The position numbers and the translations under genes were made by a program. The notes beneath the pieces were generated by a model. It was not told the DNA's origin, did not search any database, and saw only the letters and a list, made by a program, of their open reading frames with translations. Below, in pieces: positions 41,915-50,953 of a stretch of 64,000 nt of DNA; within the stretch, counting starts at the first letter, position 1; each line of letters begins with the position of its first letter. The stretch is from Clostridium felsineum DSM 794 (lineage in GTDB: Bacteria; Bacillota; Clostridia; Clostridiales; Clostridiaceae). Location of the stretch: contig NZ_CP096980.1 in assembly GCF_002006355.2 (NCBI RefSeq), positions 3,100,001-3,164,000 on the forward strand, read 5' to 3'.

Positions 41915-42667
41915 ATGGTTAAAATTTTACTCAATGGTTGCGGTGGCAAAATGGGAACTGCAATAACAAATCTTTCAAAAAACTATGATAATATTTCAAT
42001 TGTAGCTGGTGTAGATAAATCTCCAAAGGATAGTTCTAGTTATCCTGTATTTAAATCAATATCAGAAGTTAATGTTGATTGTGATGTAATATTAGATTTT
42101 TCACGTCCTGATTCTTTGGACGAGATATTAAACTATTCTAATACAAACAGTTTACCTATAGTCCTTTGTACAACTGGATATACAAACGAGCAAATTGACA
42201 AAATAAATGAATTCAGCAAAAATCACACTGTTTTTCGTTCAGCTAACATGTCAATTGGTGTAAATATAGTTAACAACATTCTAAAAAGCGTAAGTACTAT
42301 TTTATATGAAAATTATGATATTGAATTGATTGAAAAACACCACAATCAAAAGGTAGATGCTCCAAGTGGAACAGCACTTTTACTAGCTGATACTATAAAA
42401 AATACTATATCAGAAAAAATTGATTACATTTATGGTAGAGAAGGTGTAAGTAAAAAAAAGCATAACGAGATAGGCATCCATGCTATACGCGGCGGAAGCA
42501 TTGTAGGGGAACATGATTTAATATTTGCTGGCGAAGGTGAAACAATAGAAATAAAGCACACCGCTCAATCAAGAGATGTCTTCGCTGCTGGTTCCTTAAA
42601 GGCATGTGCATTTATATACAAAAAAGCTGCTGGTCTTTATGATATGAATGATGTATTAGGTATGTAA
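41915..42667 (+). CDS. dapB: 4-hydroxy-tetrahydrodipicolinate reductase
   Basis: A 250-residue NAD(P)H-dependent reductase, second step after DapA. The Rossmann start is [15 protein letters not shown] (Gly-rich loop, residues 3-17), [10 protein letters not shown] holds the cofactor contact, and [23 protein letters not shown] carries the catalytic His-His and Lys of the family signature. [17 protein letters not shown] matches the C-terminal conserved segment. TGGAGG precedes the ATG and a terminator follows, so dapA-dapB is a closed operon. Confidence 0.96.
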   Translation: MVKILLNGCGGKMGTAITNLSKNYDNISIVAGVDKSPKDSSSYPVFKSISEVNVDCDVILDFSRPDSLDEILNYSNTNSLPIVLCTTGYTNEQIDKINEFSKNHTVFRSANMSIGVNIVNNILKSVSTILYENYDIELIEKHHNQKVDAPSGTALLLADTIKNTISEKIDYIYGREGVSKKKHNEIGIHAIRGGSIVGEHDLIFAGEGETIEIKHTAQSRDVFAAGSLKACAFIYKKAAGLYDMNDVLGM

Positions 42668-42695
42668 AATTTAAAATATTCAGCATTTTACTAAT

Positions 42696-42730
42696 TATAA
42701 AAGGCCACCCTTCATGGATGGCCTTTTATA
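42696..42730. terminator. bidirectional terminator between dapB and the aminotransferase gene
   Basis: TATAAAAGGCCACCC pairs with GGATGGCCTTTTATA around a five-base loop (one G-T pair), between convergent genes. Confidence 0.88.
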
Positions 42731-42732
42731 AT

Positions 42733-43890
42733 TTATCTATTTTTCAATATCCACTTTTCCATTCTATTCATGCACTCTTCTAATTCAACTTCACTATATG
42801 CATATGAAATTCTAGCAAAGTTTTCACCCTTTTCTCCAAAAGCTGAACCTGGTACTATTGCAACTTTTGCTTCATTAAGCAGCTTCTCACAAAACTCTTC
42901 GCTTGTCATGCCAAATCCGTCTACACTTGGAAATATATAAAACGCACCTTTAGGCAAACTCACCTCAAATCCCATATCTTTAAGTCTCTTATAAACATAG
43001 TCTCTTCTTTTTTTGAATTCATTTTTCATATACTGAACATCAGCATCACAATTTCTAAGTCCTTCTAAAGCACCATATTGTGATATTGACGGTGCACAGG
43101 TTGTAGTATATTGATGTACCTTTAAAATACTGTCCATAAAAGTGCTACTAGCACAAACATAACCTATTCTTAATCCAGTCATTGAAAAAGTTTTTGAAAA
43201 TCCACTAACAATAATAACTTTTTCTTTTATATCTTCATACTGTGATATTGAATAATATTCTTCTTCGTAGCATAAAGCACTATACATCTCATCTGTTACT
43301 GCTATAATATCATTATCCTGTATAAGTTGATGCAATCTTTCATTATCTTCTTTACTTAAAACTGCACCTGTTGGATTAGATGGATATGATAAGACCATAA
43401 ATTTAGGTTTTTCGTTTTTAATTTTATCCTCTAACTCATTAAAATCTATAGAAAACTCACTTCCATAAAGTCCATATGTTATAACCTCACCACCTAAAAG
43501 TCTTGTACAACTATCATAAGCAGGAAAAGCTGGATCAGGCACCAAAACTTTATCACCTTTATTCAAAAGAGTACCAAATATATCCATTATTCCTTCTGTT
43601 CCACCTGCTGTAATACATATCTCATCCTTTTCATAGTTTATATTGAATTTCCTCAAATATTTACTAATCTCTTCTCTCAATTCCTCTATTCCTGCATTAG
43701 ACGTATATACTGTTTTATCATCATCTATTGCTCTAATCATAGCTTCTTTAACTTTACCTGGTACTGGAAAATCTGGTTGACCCAATGTAAGTGATATAGC
43801 CCCTTCAACTTTTGCAACCTTATTATAAAATTTTCTTATACCTGATATTTGTATACTACTAGCTCCTGAAGATATTTTACTATTTTCCAT
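42733..43890 (-). CDS. class I/II PLP aminotransferase, candidate N-acetyl-LL-diaminopimelate aminotransferase
   Basis: A 385-residue fold type I aminotransferase. It has SLTLGQPDFPVPGKVKEAMIRAI, the PLP-phosphate segment ITAGGTEGIMDIFGTLL, YPSNPTGAVLSKED with the substrate-contacting Asn, and the Schiff-base lysine in IIVSGFSKTFSMTGLRIGYV (about residue 231), with the conserved C-terminal Arg in FARISYAY. Aspartate and aromatic aminotransferases share this pattern. Location between dapAB and dapH makes it a candidate for the aminotransferase step of the acetylated DAP branch, but it is convergent with dapAB, so this is inference. GGGGGC precedes the ATG. Confidence 0.82.
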   Translation of the reverse strand: MENSKISSGASSIQISGIRKFYNKVAKVEGAISLTLGQPDFPVPGKVKEAMIRAIDDDKTVYTSNAGIEELREEISKYLRKFNINYEKDEICITAGGTEGIMDIFGTLLNKGDKVLVPDPAFPAYDSCTRLLGGEVITYGLYGSEFSIDFNELEDKIKNEKPKFMVLSYPSNPTGAVLSKEDNERLHQLIQDNDIIAVTDEMYSALCYEEEYYSISQYEDIKEKVIIVSGFSKTFSMTGLRIGYVCASSTFMDSILKVHQYTTTCAPSISQYGALEGLRNCDADVQYMKNEFKKRRDYVYKRLKDMGFEVSLPKGAFYIFPSVDGFGMTSEEFCEKLLNEAKVAIVPGSAFGEKGENFARISYAYSEVELEECMNRMEKWILKNR

Positions 43891-43968
43891 TTTTCATGCC
43901 CCCTAAAATATGTACAAGCCTAATATAAGAGTAAGTAACTTACATTTTATAAAATTAAAATATTAAAG

Positions 43969-43997
43969 TTATACAATAATTTATTTTATGGTATAAT
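43969..43997 (+). promoter_or_regulatory. sigma-A promoter of dapH
   Basis: TTATAC (43969-43974), 17 bases, TATAAT (43992-43997), about 97 bases before the dapH start. Confidence 0.6.
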
Positions 43998-44093
43998 TCT
44001 AATATAAATGTGACTTTAACTATTATTTAATAATAATACAACTCACATTTATTAGTGTCAAATCTTATTTTAATAATACAGGAGGCTATTTAA

Positions 44094-44804
44094 ATGAACT
44101 ACGATTTAACAAATCCATATGAAATTGCAAAGTACATAAAAGAAGCAAAAAAAACTACACCACTTAAAGTATATGTAAACGGTAATCTTGCTGACTGCAT
44201 AGCAAATGATATTGACTGTTTCGGAACTGATAATTTTTATATTTTATTTGGTGAAAGTGATAAAATATCAAACTTCTTAGAAGCAAATGGGGATAAAATC
44301 CAAAAGTTTAAAATAGAACAAGATAGAAGGAATTCAGCTATTCCTCTAATTGATATGACTAAAATAGATGCAAGAATTGAACCTGGTGCTATCATAAGAG
44401 ATAAAGTATCAATAGGGAAAAATGCAGTTATAATGATGGGCGCAGTTATAAATATAGGATCTGAAATAGGCGAAGGTGCTATGGTAGATATGAATGCTGT
44501 CGTTGGTGCAAGAGGTAAAATAGGTAAAAGAGCTCACGTTGGTGCTGGAGCAGTAATTGCTGGAGTTTTAGAGCCACCTAGTAAATCACCTTGCGAAATT
44601 GGTGACGATGTTTTAATAGGTGCTAATTCTGTTATTTTAGAAGGAGTAAAAATTGGTGCAGGTTCTGTTATAGCAGCAGGCTCTGTTGTAGTTGACGATG
44701 TGCCTTCTGGCGTTGTTGTAGCAGGAACTCCTGCAAAAATAATAAAAGAAGTTGATGATAAAACTAAAGACAAAACTCAGATAATGGATGATTTAAGAAA
44801 ATAA
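44094..44804 (+). CDS. dapH: tetrahydrodipicolinate N-acetyltransferase
   Basis: A 236-residue enzyme. The N-terminal domain (residues 1-85) is typical of DapH ([25 protein letters not shown]), followed by a left-handed beta helix of hexapeptide repeats ([40 protein letters not shown]) and the family loop [24 protein letters not shown]. It acetylates tetrahydrodipicolinate from acetyl-CoA, the third step after DapA and DapB, so this bacterium appears to use the acetylase branch. CAGGAGG precedes the ATG; a terminator follows. Confidence 0.95.
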   Translation: MNYDLTNPYEIAKYIKEAKKTTPLKVYVNGNLADCIANDIDCFGTDNFYILFGESDKISNFLEANGDKIQKFKIEQDRRNSAIPLIDMTKIDARIEPGAIIRDKVSIGKNAVIMMGAVINIGSEIGEGAMVDMNAVVGARGKIGKRAHVGAGAVIAGVLEPPSKSPCEIGDDVLIGANSVILEGVKIGAGSVIAAGSVVVDDVPSGVVVAGTPAKIIKEVDDKTKDKTQIMDDLRK

Positions 44805-44808
44805 TTAA

Positions 44809-44844
44809 TATATAGTCTCACTCTTAAAAGAGTGAGACTATATA
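44809..44844. terminator. bidirectional terminator between dapH and ssb-like gene
   Basis: A perfect stem of about 15 bp (TATAGTCTCACTCTT with its complement) and a 2-base loop, with T-runs on both sides, between convergent genes. Confidence 0.88.
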
Positions 44845-44846
44845 TT

Positions 44847-45536
44847 TTAGATTACTTTTTTATCTTGAGCATTATCAATCCCTATATTGACAATGTTAAC
44901 TTCATCAGAGCTTTCTGTCTCACCAACTCTTTCCATCTTGGATATAGACACTTCATATGCTGTCTTCTTTACAGAATCTTTTTCATTTAATTTCTTTTGA
45001 TATTCTCTACTTTGAAGCCTTCCCCATATTCTTATATTGTCCCCTACTTTTAAAGTCTCGCAAAATCTGGAATTTCTACCCCAAGCTATTGTGGGTATGT
45101 AGTCTGACTTATTATAGGATCTATTAACAGCTAAAAGCATATCAGATATTTCTCTTCCAAAAGGAGTTGTTCTATATACTGGTCTTTTGCATATAAACCC
45201 ATCTAGGAATATCTGATTTGGGTTTTTACTCCTTTCGCTACAATCTTGTATACTACGTGTAAACACAGTTAGTATAAGCCTATTAGCCCCATCAACAAAT
45301 TTATTATAAGATCGAAGCTGCCCTTCTACAATGACTTCTCTACCTACATCTAAATCCATCCCTGTAATTAATCTTTCTGAAACTGTTACAAATAATCTAT
45401 CCTTTGCATCACTTAATCTCTGAACATCAAGATAAAAATTATAAAAACCTTCTCCATACATTTCATGACTAAATTCAAGTTTTGATGCAATTACTCCTTC
45501 AAGATAAAGTTTATTATTTAACATTAAGTTATCCAT
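44847..45536 (-). CDS. single-stranded DNA-binding protein with two tandem OB folds
   Basis: A 229-residue protein with two SSB-like OB domains in one chain. The first covers about residues 5-98 (LNNKLYLEGVIASKLEFSHEMYGEGFYNFYLDVQRLS and VGREVIVEGQLRSY), the second about 107-205 (NQIFLDGFICKRPVYRTTPFGREISDMLLAVNR and VGDNIRIWGRLQSREYQKKL). Standard SSB has one OB domain and works as a tetramer, ending in an acidic DDDIPF-like tip. Here the tip is absent (it ends NAQDKKVI). It could bind ssDNA as a dimer in replication or repair, or be specialised. The ATG follows a weak AAGAAAGGG site. Confidence 0.8.
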   Translation of the reverse strand: MDNLMLNNKLYLEGVIASKLEFSHEMYGEGFYNFYLDVQRLSDAKDRLFVTVSERLITGMDLDVGREVIVEGQLRSYNKFVDGANRLILTVFTRSIQDCSERSKNPNQIFLDGFICKRPVYRTTPFGREISDMLLAVNRSYNKSDYIPTIAWGRNSRFCETLKVGDNIRIWGRLQSREYQKKLNEKDSVKKTAYEVSISKMERVGETESSDEVNIVNIGIDNAQDKKVI

Positions 45537-45648
45537 TATAACCCTTCTTTCCCTTAGTTATTTAATTATTACTTTAAATATAAAATATTTAATTTTTTGC
45601 TTAACTTTATTTCCATTATAATACAATTTTACACCTAATTTCAATAGG

Positions 45649-46416
45649 CTATTTTTTTATTTGTTTACCCATATAATCAATATAGTAGTTATTATCATAA
45701 ATTAAGTCAGATATTCTCACGAATTTGTACCCATCACTTTTTAATTTTTTTAATATCCTGTCTAAATTCTCTGGAGTGTATTTTGCATTGTTATGAAAAA
45801 GTATTATAGAACCCGGCTTGACATTTTTAACAACTCTCTCATATTCTACATTCTTCCCTTGCTCCTTCCAATCTATACTGTCCACATCCCATTGTATACA
45901 TTTATGCCCTGTACCCTCTGCTGCTTCAATAGCAGAATTATTATACGAACCTGATGGACATCTAAAAACCTTTGTTTTAGCTCCTGTAATCGAATAGATT
46001 TTTTCATCTGCATTTTTTATATCTTCTTTTATATTCACTTTAGACATCTTTGTCATATCTAAATGTTTATCAGAATGATTCCCTATTTCATTTCCTCTCT
46101 TATATATTTCTTTTGTTTCATTTGGATAATCTTCTACCCATCTTCCTATAAGAAAAAAAGTTGCCTTTGCGTTATAGTTGTCGAGTACATCAAGAATTTT
46201 TGTAGTATTATCATTGCCCCAGCTTGAATCAAAAGTTATAGCTATTTTTTTGTCTCCAGTTTCGACAGAATATATAGGTAATTTTTTATCTTTATTGACA
46301 AAAACCCCCATACTGCTTTTATGAATACAAAAGAAGATAGTTATACAAAAAATCAAAAGTATAATATAAAAAAAAATCTTACTTAGGTATATTCTCTTAG
46401 CATATATTAAATGCAA
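45649..46416 (-). CDS. membrane-anchored polysaccharide deacetylase, PdaB-like
   Basis: A 255-residue NodB-domain protein with an N-terminal membrane anchor (about residues 10-31). Motif 1 is ITFDSSWGN with catalytic Asp63; the usual second Asp is Ser, as is common in PdaB-type proteins that have TFDxxWG. His114 and His118 (GNHSDKHLD) are metal ligands; RCPSGSYN is motif 3, and IILFHNNAKYTPENLDRIL carries the terminal catalytic His. Relatives deacetylate peptidoglycan sugars, and PdaB helps maintain spore dormancy. The start is TTG at 46416 behind AAAGGAGGGG, which a longer frame would contain as coding sequence. Confidence 0.85.
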   Translation of the reverse strand: MHLIYAKRIYLSKIFFYIILLIFCITIFFCIHKSSMGVFVNKDKKLPIYSVETGDKKIAITFDSSWGNDNTTKILDVLDNYNAKATFFLIGRWVEDYPNETKEIYKRGNEIGNHSDKHLDMTKMSKVNIKEDIKNADEKIYSITGAKTKVFRCPSGSYNNSAIEAAEGTGHKCIQWDVDSIDWKEQGKNVEYERVVKNVKPGSIILFHNNAKYTPENLDRILKKLKSDGYKFVRISDLIYDNNYYIDYMGKQIKK

Positions 46417-46566
46417 ATCTTCCCCTCCTTTTGCTTGCATCTATACAAATTTATTCCGCAAAAAAAAATATATGAATGAATATAAAAAAAACACAAAAAC
46501 TATGTAATGAAACTAAGACAAAATGCCTGATTTTATTTCACCAAATATAATTAAGGAGGTTACAAC

Positions 46567-46764
46567 ATGCCTAATAGAAAAACAACATTTACTAATGTAC
46601 GAGGTCATAAGGAGGAGTTCTCCTCAAAAGACTTAAATATACAAAATAGATATATGGCAAGAGAAGTTGACCTGCAAAAATCAAAACTTAAAGAATATAA
46701 AAAAGATAATGTTGTTGGAGATAGAAAAGATGTTAAGATTCCTATAAAACATAAATTAACATAA
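46567..46764 (+). CDS. small basic protein of unknown function
   Basis: A 65-residue, Lys/Arg-rich soluble protein (NRKTTFTNVRGHKEEFSSKDLNIQNRYMAREVDLQKSKLKEY) with a strong AAGGAGG before the ATG and a terminator after the stop. Its small size, basic charge and single-gene unit recall minor spore proteins of clostridia, but it lacks any SASP core, so no assignment is made. Confidence 0.6.
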   Translation: MPNRKTTFTNVRGHKEEFSSKDLNIQNRYMAREVDLQKSKLKEYKKDNVVGDRKDVKIPIKHKLT

Positions 46765-46781
46765 TAAATTATTATTTATAA

Positions 46782-46809
46782 AAAAAAGCACCTATATATG
46801 GTGCTTTTT
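46782..46809 (+). terminator. terminator after 46567-46764
   Basis: AAAAGCACC (46784-46792) and GGTGCTTTT (46800-46808) form a stem with an A/T loop, followed by further T. Confidence 0.82.
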
Positions 46810-46986
46810 ATGTTATAATGATTAAGGTGATAATTATAGCTTTCTGTATTAAATTTTACTTAAATCTGTTTAAATACTACAATTTTCAAAGTATTATGGT
46901 ATATATTTAAGTTATTAGTTAAGTTAGAAAGTTTATAAAAAAGCTAAAAATTCATTTTTTTACAATGTGCTTAAGGAGGAAAAAAG

Positions 46987-47514
46987 ATGTTTGAAGACAC
47001 TTTAGAATTAGCTGAAAACAAACTTCTTTTGCTTTATATATTACATAAATTACAGTTTCCAATTTCTAAAAATCAATTTACAGAAATAATACTCGAAAAT
47101 AATTTTATGAATTATTTTATACTTCAACAGTATATTTCTGAACTCATATCTTCTGATTTTGTCAAGTTACAGCAAAATGATAATAAACACAATGTATCTA
47201 TAACAAACAAAGGTACAAAAGTTTTAAACTTGTTTATAAATAGACTTAGTCAGGATAAAAAAGCTTTAATAGATAAATATATATCATCGAATTTGCATAA
47301 TATAAAAAATGCTATAAGTGTTACAGCCGATTACACAATAGCTAATAAAAATAGCTTTATTGTTGATTTAAGAGCTATCGAAAATGATATAACACTTATA
47401 GATATAAAATTAAATGTTGTTTCTAATAAACAAGCTAGAGATCTTTGCAACAAGTGGAAAAGTTCCTCTTCGGAAATATACAACAAAATAATAAATCTTC
47501 TCACCAGTGATTAA
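46987..47514 (+). CDS. DUF4364 family protein, winged-helix-like
   Basis: A 175-residue protein matching the DUF4364 layout: LAENKLLLLYILHKLQFPISKNQFTEIILENNFMNYFILQQYISELISSDFV forms a winged helix-turn-helix, followed by a wing (NVSITNKGTKVLNLFINRL) and a small alpha/beta domain. The family is widespread in clostridia and probably regulates transcription or binds DNA, but no target is known. AAGGAGGAAAAA precedes the ATG. It overlaps the end of the convergent beta-propeller gene by four bases. Confidence 0.8.
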   Translation: MFEDTLELAENKLLLLYILHKLQFPISKNQFTEIILENNFMNYFILQQYISELISSDFVKLQQNDNKHNVSITNKGTKVLNLFINRLSQDKKALIDKYISSNLHNIKNAISVTADYTIANKNSFIVDLRAIENDITLIDIKLNVVSNKQARDLCNKWKSSSSEIYNKIINLLTSD

Positions 47515-48392
47515 ATGCAGATAATACCTGTAGGCTCATTTCCTATTGGTATTATTTTTTTTGTATCCGAGTGTATATCTATACAAATAAGATTATTATT
47601 ATAACTGTCTCCAACATATAGTAAATTATTTCTTTTTATTATCCCTCTTGGCATACCTCCAACATATATCTTTCTTATTTCCTTCATTTTTTCCAAATCA
47701 ATTATACTAACAGTGCCATCTCCAAAATTTGAAACAAAACAAATTTTATTGTCGCAAAAAATATCCACAGGCCATTTACCAACTTTAACGCTTCTCTTTT
47801 TTTCTATATTATTTAATGGTATTATACTTAAAGTTCCATTATAATCTGTTCCCATATTACTTTCACAAACTATAACTTTTTCTCCATCCTCTGTAAATAT
47901 AGCCTTAGTAGGATATTCTCCAACTTTTATACTATTTATATATCCGAGGCTACTTTTTTTAAATACTGTAATACTTGAACTTCCCATATCTGCTGTAACA
48001 AACATGTTATTCTTAGCATTAAAATCTATACTGTGTGGCATATATCCACAGGATATCATTTCGTCTATAACTTCATCTTGAAAATTATATTTAATAACAC
48101 TATTAGAATCACCACATATGACATATGCACTTTCTTTAACTATTCTAAGATCATTACAGTGCATACCTATAAAACAACTTTTATAAATTTCTTTTTTCTC
48201 TAAATTTACAAAGGACAAAGTATTGCTAAAGGTATTAGCTGTTACTATGTTATCCTTATACTTAAAAATACCATGAGGTCCAATTCTGCTGGTTTGGATT
48301 CTCAAATCAATTCTAAAATTTTCTTTTAAATTATCCAAATCTATAACAGATAAATCATCTGAACCAGAATTACACACACAAATAAAACTCAC
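47511..48392 (-). CDS. YVTN-type beta-propeller protein
   Basis: A 293-residue protein made of about seven repeats of roughly 40 residues, each containing forms such as VICVCNSGSDDLSVIDLDNL, VTANTFSNTLSFVNLEK, VTADMGSSSITVFKKS and FVSNFGDGTVSIIDLEKMKEIRKIYVGGMPRG. This is the surface-layer/YncE-like YVTN propeller. It has no signal peptide, so it is probably cytoplasmic, where it could form a binding platform. Ligand and pathway are unknown. Its stop overlaps that of the convergent DUF4364 gene. The start is followed by FICVCNSG, already part of blade 1, leaving little room for a longer N-terminus. Confidence 0.78.
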   Translation of the reverse strand: MSFICVCNSGSDDLSVIDLDNLKENFRIDLRIQTSRIGPHGIFKYKDNIVTANTFSNTLSFVNLEKKEIYKSCFIGMHCNDLRIVKESAYVICGDSNSVIKYNFQDEVIDEMISCGYMPHSIDFNAKNNMFVTADMGSSSITVFKKSSLGYINSIKVGEYPTKAIFTEDGEKVIVCESNMGTDYNGTLSIIPLNNIEKKRSVKVGKWPVDIFCDNKICFVSNFGDGTVSIIDLEKMKEIRKIYVGGMPRGIIKRNNLLYVGDSYNNNLICIDIHSDTKKIIPIGNEPTGIICI

Positions 48393-48458
48393 AATTTTCC
48401 CACTTCCTTTCCATATTAAATATAATATGAAACTTCCATGGTTATTGTTATAGTAATA

Positions 48459-48488
48459 TTGACATATATGATATTTTTAATGTATATT
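48459..48488 (+). promoter_or_regulatory. promoter of the TSCPD gene
   Basis: TTGACA (48459-48464), 18 bases, TATATT (48483-48488), about 40 bases before the ATG. Confidence 0.6.
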
Positions 48489-48528
48489 TAGCTTGTACTA
48501 TTAACTATAAAGAAAGGACTGATTATTA

Positions 48529-48777
48529 ATGCACATATATAAAACAAAAGGTGTTTGCTCCTCAGAAATCCACTTTGATGTTGAGGATAATATAATAAAA
48601 AAAGTTGATTTTTTAGGAGGTTGTCCTGGAAACACTTTAGGAGTAAGTAAATTAATAGAAGGCATGTCTGTTGATGATGCTATAACAAGATTAAAAGGAA
48701 TAGACTGCCGCGGCAAGGGAACTTCTTGTCCTGACCAACTTTCAAAAGCGCTAGAAGAATTAAAACATAATGCATAA
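48529..48777 (+). CDS. TSCPD domain protein (TIGR03905-type)
   Basis: An 82-residue protein with the full TIGR03905 pattern: KTKGVCSSEIHFDVEDNIIKKVDFLGGCPGNTLGVSKLIEGMSVDDAITRLKGIDCRGKGTSCPDQL. Cysteines at 10, 32, 60 and 67 (the last in TSCPDQ) could bind metal. The same domain occurs at the C-terminus of some vitamin B12-dependent ribonucleotide reductases; the free-standing form has no known role. GAAAGGAC precedes the ATG and a shared terminator follows. Confidence 0.85.
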   Translation: MHIYKTKGVCSSEIHFDVEDNIIKKVDFLGGCPGNTLGVSKLIEGMSVDDAITRLKGIDCRGKGTSCPDQLSKALEELKHNA

Positions 48778-48780
48778 TAA

Positions 48781-48826
48781 AATAAATGGAGAATATAAAC
48801 AAAAGTCTATATTCTCCATTTATTTT
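48781..48826. terminator. bidirectional terminator between TSCPD gene and argD
   Basis: A perfect 17-bp stem (48781-48797 with 48808-48824) and 10-base loop between two convergent genes, with A/T-rich runs outside. Confidence 0.85.
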
Positions 48827-48835
48827 ATTATGCTA

Positions 48836-49996
48836 TTACAATGCTTTTTCAAATATGCTTAATGCTTTATCTATTTCTTCAAAACTTACATTTAGTGGTG
48901 GTAAAAATCTTATTACATTCGCCCCTGCTGTAATTAGTAAAAGCTTATTTTCAAAACATGTATTTATTATTTTTTTAATATCTGACTTTATTTCTACTCC
49001 AACTAAAAGTCCCATACCTCTAACATCACTTATAATGTGATATTTTTCTTTCAATTTTTTTAATTTATCGAATAAGTATCCACTTTTTTCATTAACATTC
49101 ACTTCAATAATTTTTTTATCTATAAGCTCACCTAACACAGAAGTGGCAACTGCACACGCAAGCGGATTTCCTCCATATGTATTTCCGTGATCTCCTGGTA
49201 CAAAAGAAGCTGCCACATTTTCTTTTGCAACCATTGCTCCTATTGGAAAACCTCCACCTAAAGCTTTTGCTATACACACTATATCTGGTACTACTCCAAA
49301 TTTTTCATAAGCAAACAGCTTTCCTGTTCTTCCCATACCACATTGTACTTCATCAAATATTAAAACAGCACCGTTTTCATCACACAATTCTCTAAGAAGC
49401 TTTAAATATTCTTTTTTAGCTGGAATTATGCCACCCTCACCTTGAATAGGTTCAACTATAACAGCTGCTGTATTTTTGCTTATTTTGATTTTTATATCTT
49501 GTTCGTCATTAAATTTAACACTTTTTACATCACCAATTAAAGGTCTAAAACTTTCTTGATATTTAGGTTGACCTGTAACCGAAAGAGCCCCCATTGTTCT
49601 TCCGTGAAAAGAATTTTCCATATAGATAATTTCCTTCTTTTCTTCCCCCCCATGTATACTTCCATACTTTCTTGCAAGTTTAAGTCCTGCTTCAATTGCT
49701 TCTGTACCACTATTACACATAAAAACTTTATCAAAATCACTATTTTTACATAAAATTTCAGTTAATTTCATAGCATTTTCGTTCCAATAATAATTTGATA
49801 TATGCATTAATTTGCTGCTTTGTTCTTTAATTGTGTTCACAATAACTGGATTACAATGTCCTAAACAATTTACAGCTACACCAGATACAAAATCTAGGTA
49901 TTCATTTCCCTCTTTATCATATAGCTTTGTGCCTTCTCCTTTCTCAAATGTAACATCGAATCTTCCATAGGTATTCATTAAATAGCTTTTTGACAT
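48836..49996 (-). CDS. argD: acetylornithine aminotransferase
   Basis: A 386-residue class III PLP aminotransferase for the fourth step of arginine synthesis, converting N-acetylglutamate semialdehyde to N-acetylornithine. Motifs: FMCNSGTEAIEAGLKLARKY (phosphate binding), ENSFHGRTMGALSVTGQ, PIQGEGGIIPA, LIFDEVQCGMGRTGKLFAYEKFGVVPDIVCIAKALGGGFPIGAMVA (Asp and the Schiff-base Lys, about residue 241) and GDHGNTYGGNPLACAVA. Its start overlaps argB by 19 bases, so the two are translationally coupled and share the ARG-controlled promoter. Confidence 0.94.
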   Translation of the reverse strand: MSKSYLMNTYGRFDVTFEKGEGTKLYDKEGNEYLDFVSGVAVNCLGHCNPVIVNTIKEQSSKLMHISNYYWNENAMKLTEILCKNSDFDKVFMCNSGTEAIEAGLKLARKYGSIHGGEEKKEIIYMENSFHGRTMGALSVTGQPKYQESFRPLIGDVKSVKFNDEQDIKIKISKNTAAVIVEPIQGEGGIIPAKKEYLKLLRELCDENGAVLIFDEVQCGMGRTGKLFAYEKFGVVPDIVCIAKALGGGFPIGAMVAKENVAASFVPGDHGNTYGGNPLACAVATSVLGELIDKKIIEVNVNEKSGYLFDKLKKLKEKYHIISDVRGMGLLVGVEIKSDIKKIINTCFENKLLLITAGANVIRFLPPLNVSFEEIDKALSIFEKAL

Positions 49997-50865
49997 TTTA
50001 TACCACTCCCATAAGAAATTATTGTACCACTATAATTCAAAATATCATTTATAAGACAATGATTATTTCTTCCATCTATAAGATGTACATTTTTAGTACC
50101 ATTTTTTATTGCACTAGCACAACACTCAATTTTAGGTATCATTCCACCTTTAATTATTTGTTCCTTAATATAATAATTAATATCATCAATATTCATTCTA
50201 TGAATTATACTTTGTGGATCATTTATATTTTTGTAAACACCCTCAACATCTGTTAATATTATAAGTTTTTCTGCATCTAAAGCTGAACTTACAAATGCTG
50301 CTGCATAATCTGCATTTATATTATATATATTCCCCTCAACATCACACCCTATTGGCGATATTACAGGTACTTGATTATTTTTCAAAAGTGCCTCTATGAA
50401 TTCTGAATTTATATTAGTTACATTTCCAACATATCCTATATCTATTTTTTCACTATTTTTATATACATACTTTTTTTCAGCTTCTATAAGCTTATTATCA
50501 ACACCGCTTAATCCAACAGCATTAACTCCATTTAAATTAAATTTAAGTGACAATCTTTTATTTATTTTTCCTGAAAGCACCATCTCTACTATCTCTATTA
50601 CTTTTTCATCTGTAACTCTAAGCCCATTAACAAAACTAGTTTCTATACCAGAAATATCTAGCCACTTTGAAATTTCTGGACCTCCTCCATGAACTATAAC
50701 TATATTAATCCCCACTTTTCTAAGGTACTTTATATCCTTTATAAAAGCATCTTCAGCTTTTTTATTTTTCATAATGCTTCCACCATACTTTATCACAAAC
50801 GTTTTTCCTTTATATTTTTTTAATTCCGATAAAGTTTCTTCCATAGGTTCTTCTAAATTTTCCAC
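49978..50865 (-). CDS. argB: acetylglutamate kinase
   Basis: A 295-residue amino-acid kinase, second step of arginine synthesis. KTFVIKYGGSIMKNKK carries the phosphate-binding Lys and Gly-Gly, IVIVHGGGPEISKWLDISG is the second Gly-rich loop, and the C-terminal IIKGGMIPKIECCASAIKNG matches the family. There is no long N-terminal helix of the arginine-inhibited form, but the boundary is not certain. The GTG at 50865 has AAGGTTGG upstream; a start 10 codons earlier would lie in what looks like the leader. It heads the argB-argD operon. Confidence 0.93.
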   Translation of the reverse strand: MENLEEPMEETLSELKKYKGKTFVIKYGGSIMKNKKAEDAFIKDIKYLRKVGINIVIVHGGGPEISKWLDISGIETSFVNGLRVTDEKVIEIVEMVLSGKINKRLSLKFNLNGVNAVGLSGVDNKLIEAEKKYVYKNSEKIDIGYVGNVTNINSEFIEALLKNNQVPVISPIGCDVEGNIYNINADYAAAFVSSALDAEKLIILTDVEGVYKNINDPQSIIHRMNIDDINYYIKEQIIKGGMIPKIECCASAIKNGTKNVHLIDGRNNHCLINDILNYSGTIISYGSGIKCQKAI

Positions 50866-50892
50866 TTTGAACACCAACCTTATTTTTATTGA

Positions 50893-50910
50893 CATGAATA
50901 ATTATACACA
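50893..50910. promoter_or_regulatory. ARG box overlapping the argB -10
   Basis: CATGAATAATTATACACA agrees with the Bacillus-type ArgR/AhrC consensus TnTGnATwwwwATnCAnA at every fixed position except the first. It covers the -10 of the argB promoter (50901-50906), so bound ArgR would block argBD transcription when arginine is plentiful. Confidence 0.75.
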
Positions 50911-50929
50911 TTTTTTTACGCTTATTCAA
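50901..50929 (-). promoter_or_regulatory. sigma-A promoter of argBD
   Basis: On the minus strand TTGAAT (50929-50924), 17 bases, TATAAT (50906-50901). It lies about 35 bases before the argB GTG. Confidence 0.82.
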
Positions 50930-50935
50930 GGTTTT

Positions 50936-50953
50936 TATGAATATTTGTTGAAT
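50936..50953. promoter_or_regulatory. weaker ARG box overlapping the argC -35
   Basis: TATGAATATTTGTTGAAT keeps the left half of the ArgR consensus (TnTGnATwwww) but deviates at three fixed positions on the right. It covers the argC -35 and lies 43 bases, about four helical turns, from the first box, which would suit cooperative binding by an ArgR hexamer. Confidence 0.5.

Noticed and set aside
44534..44773. Minus-strand open frame inside dapH
   Set aside because: It is a shadow of the hexapeptide-repeat coding sequence and has no start signals.
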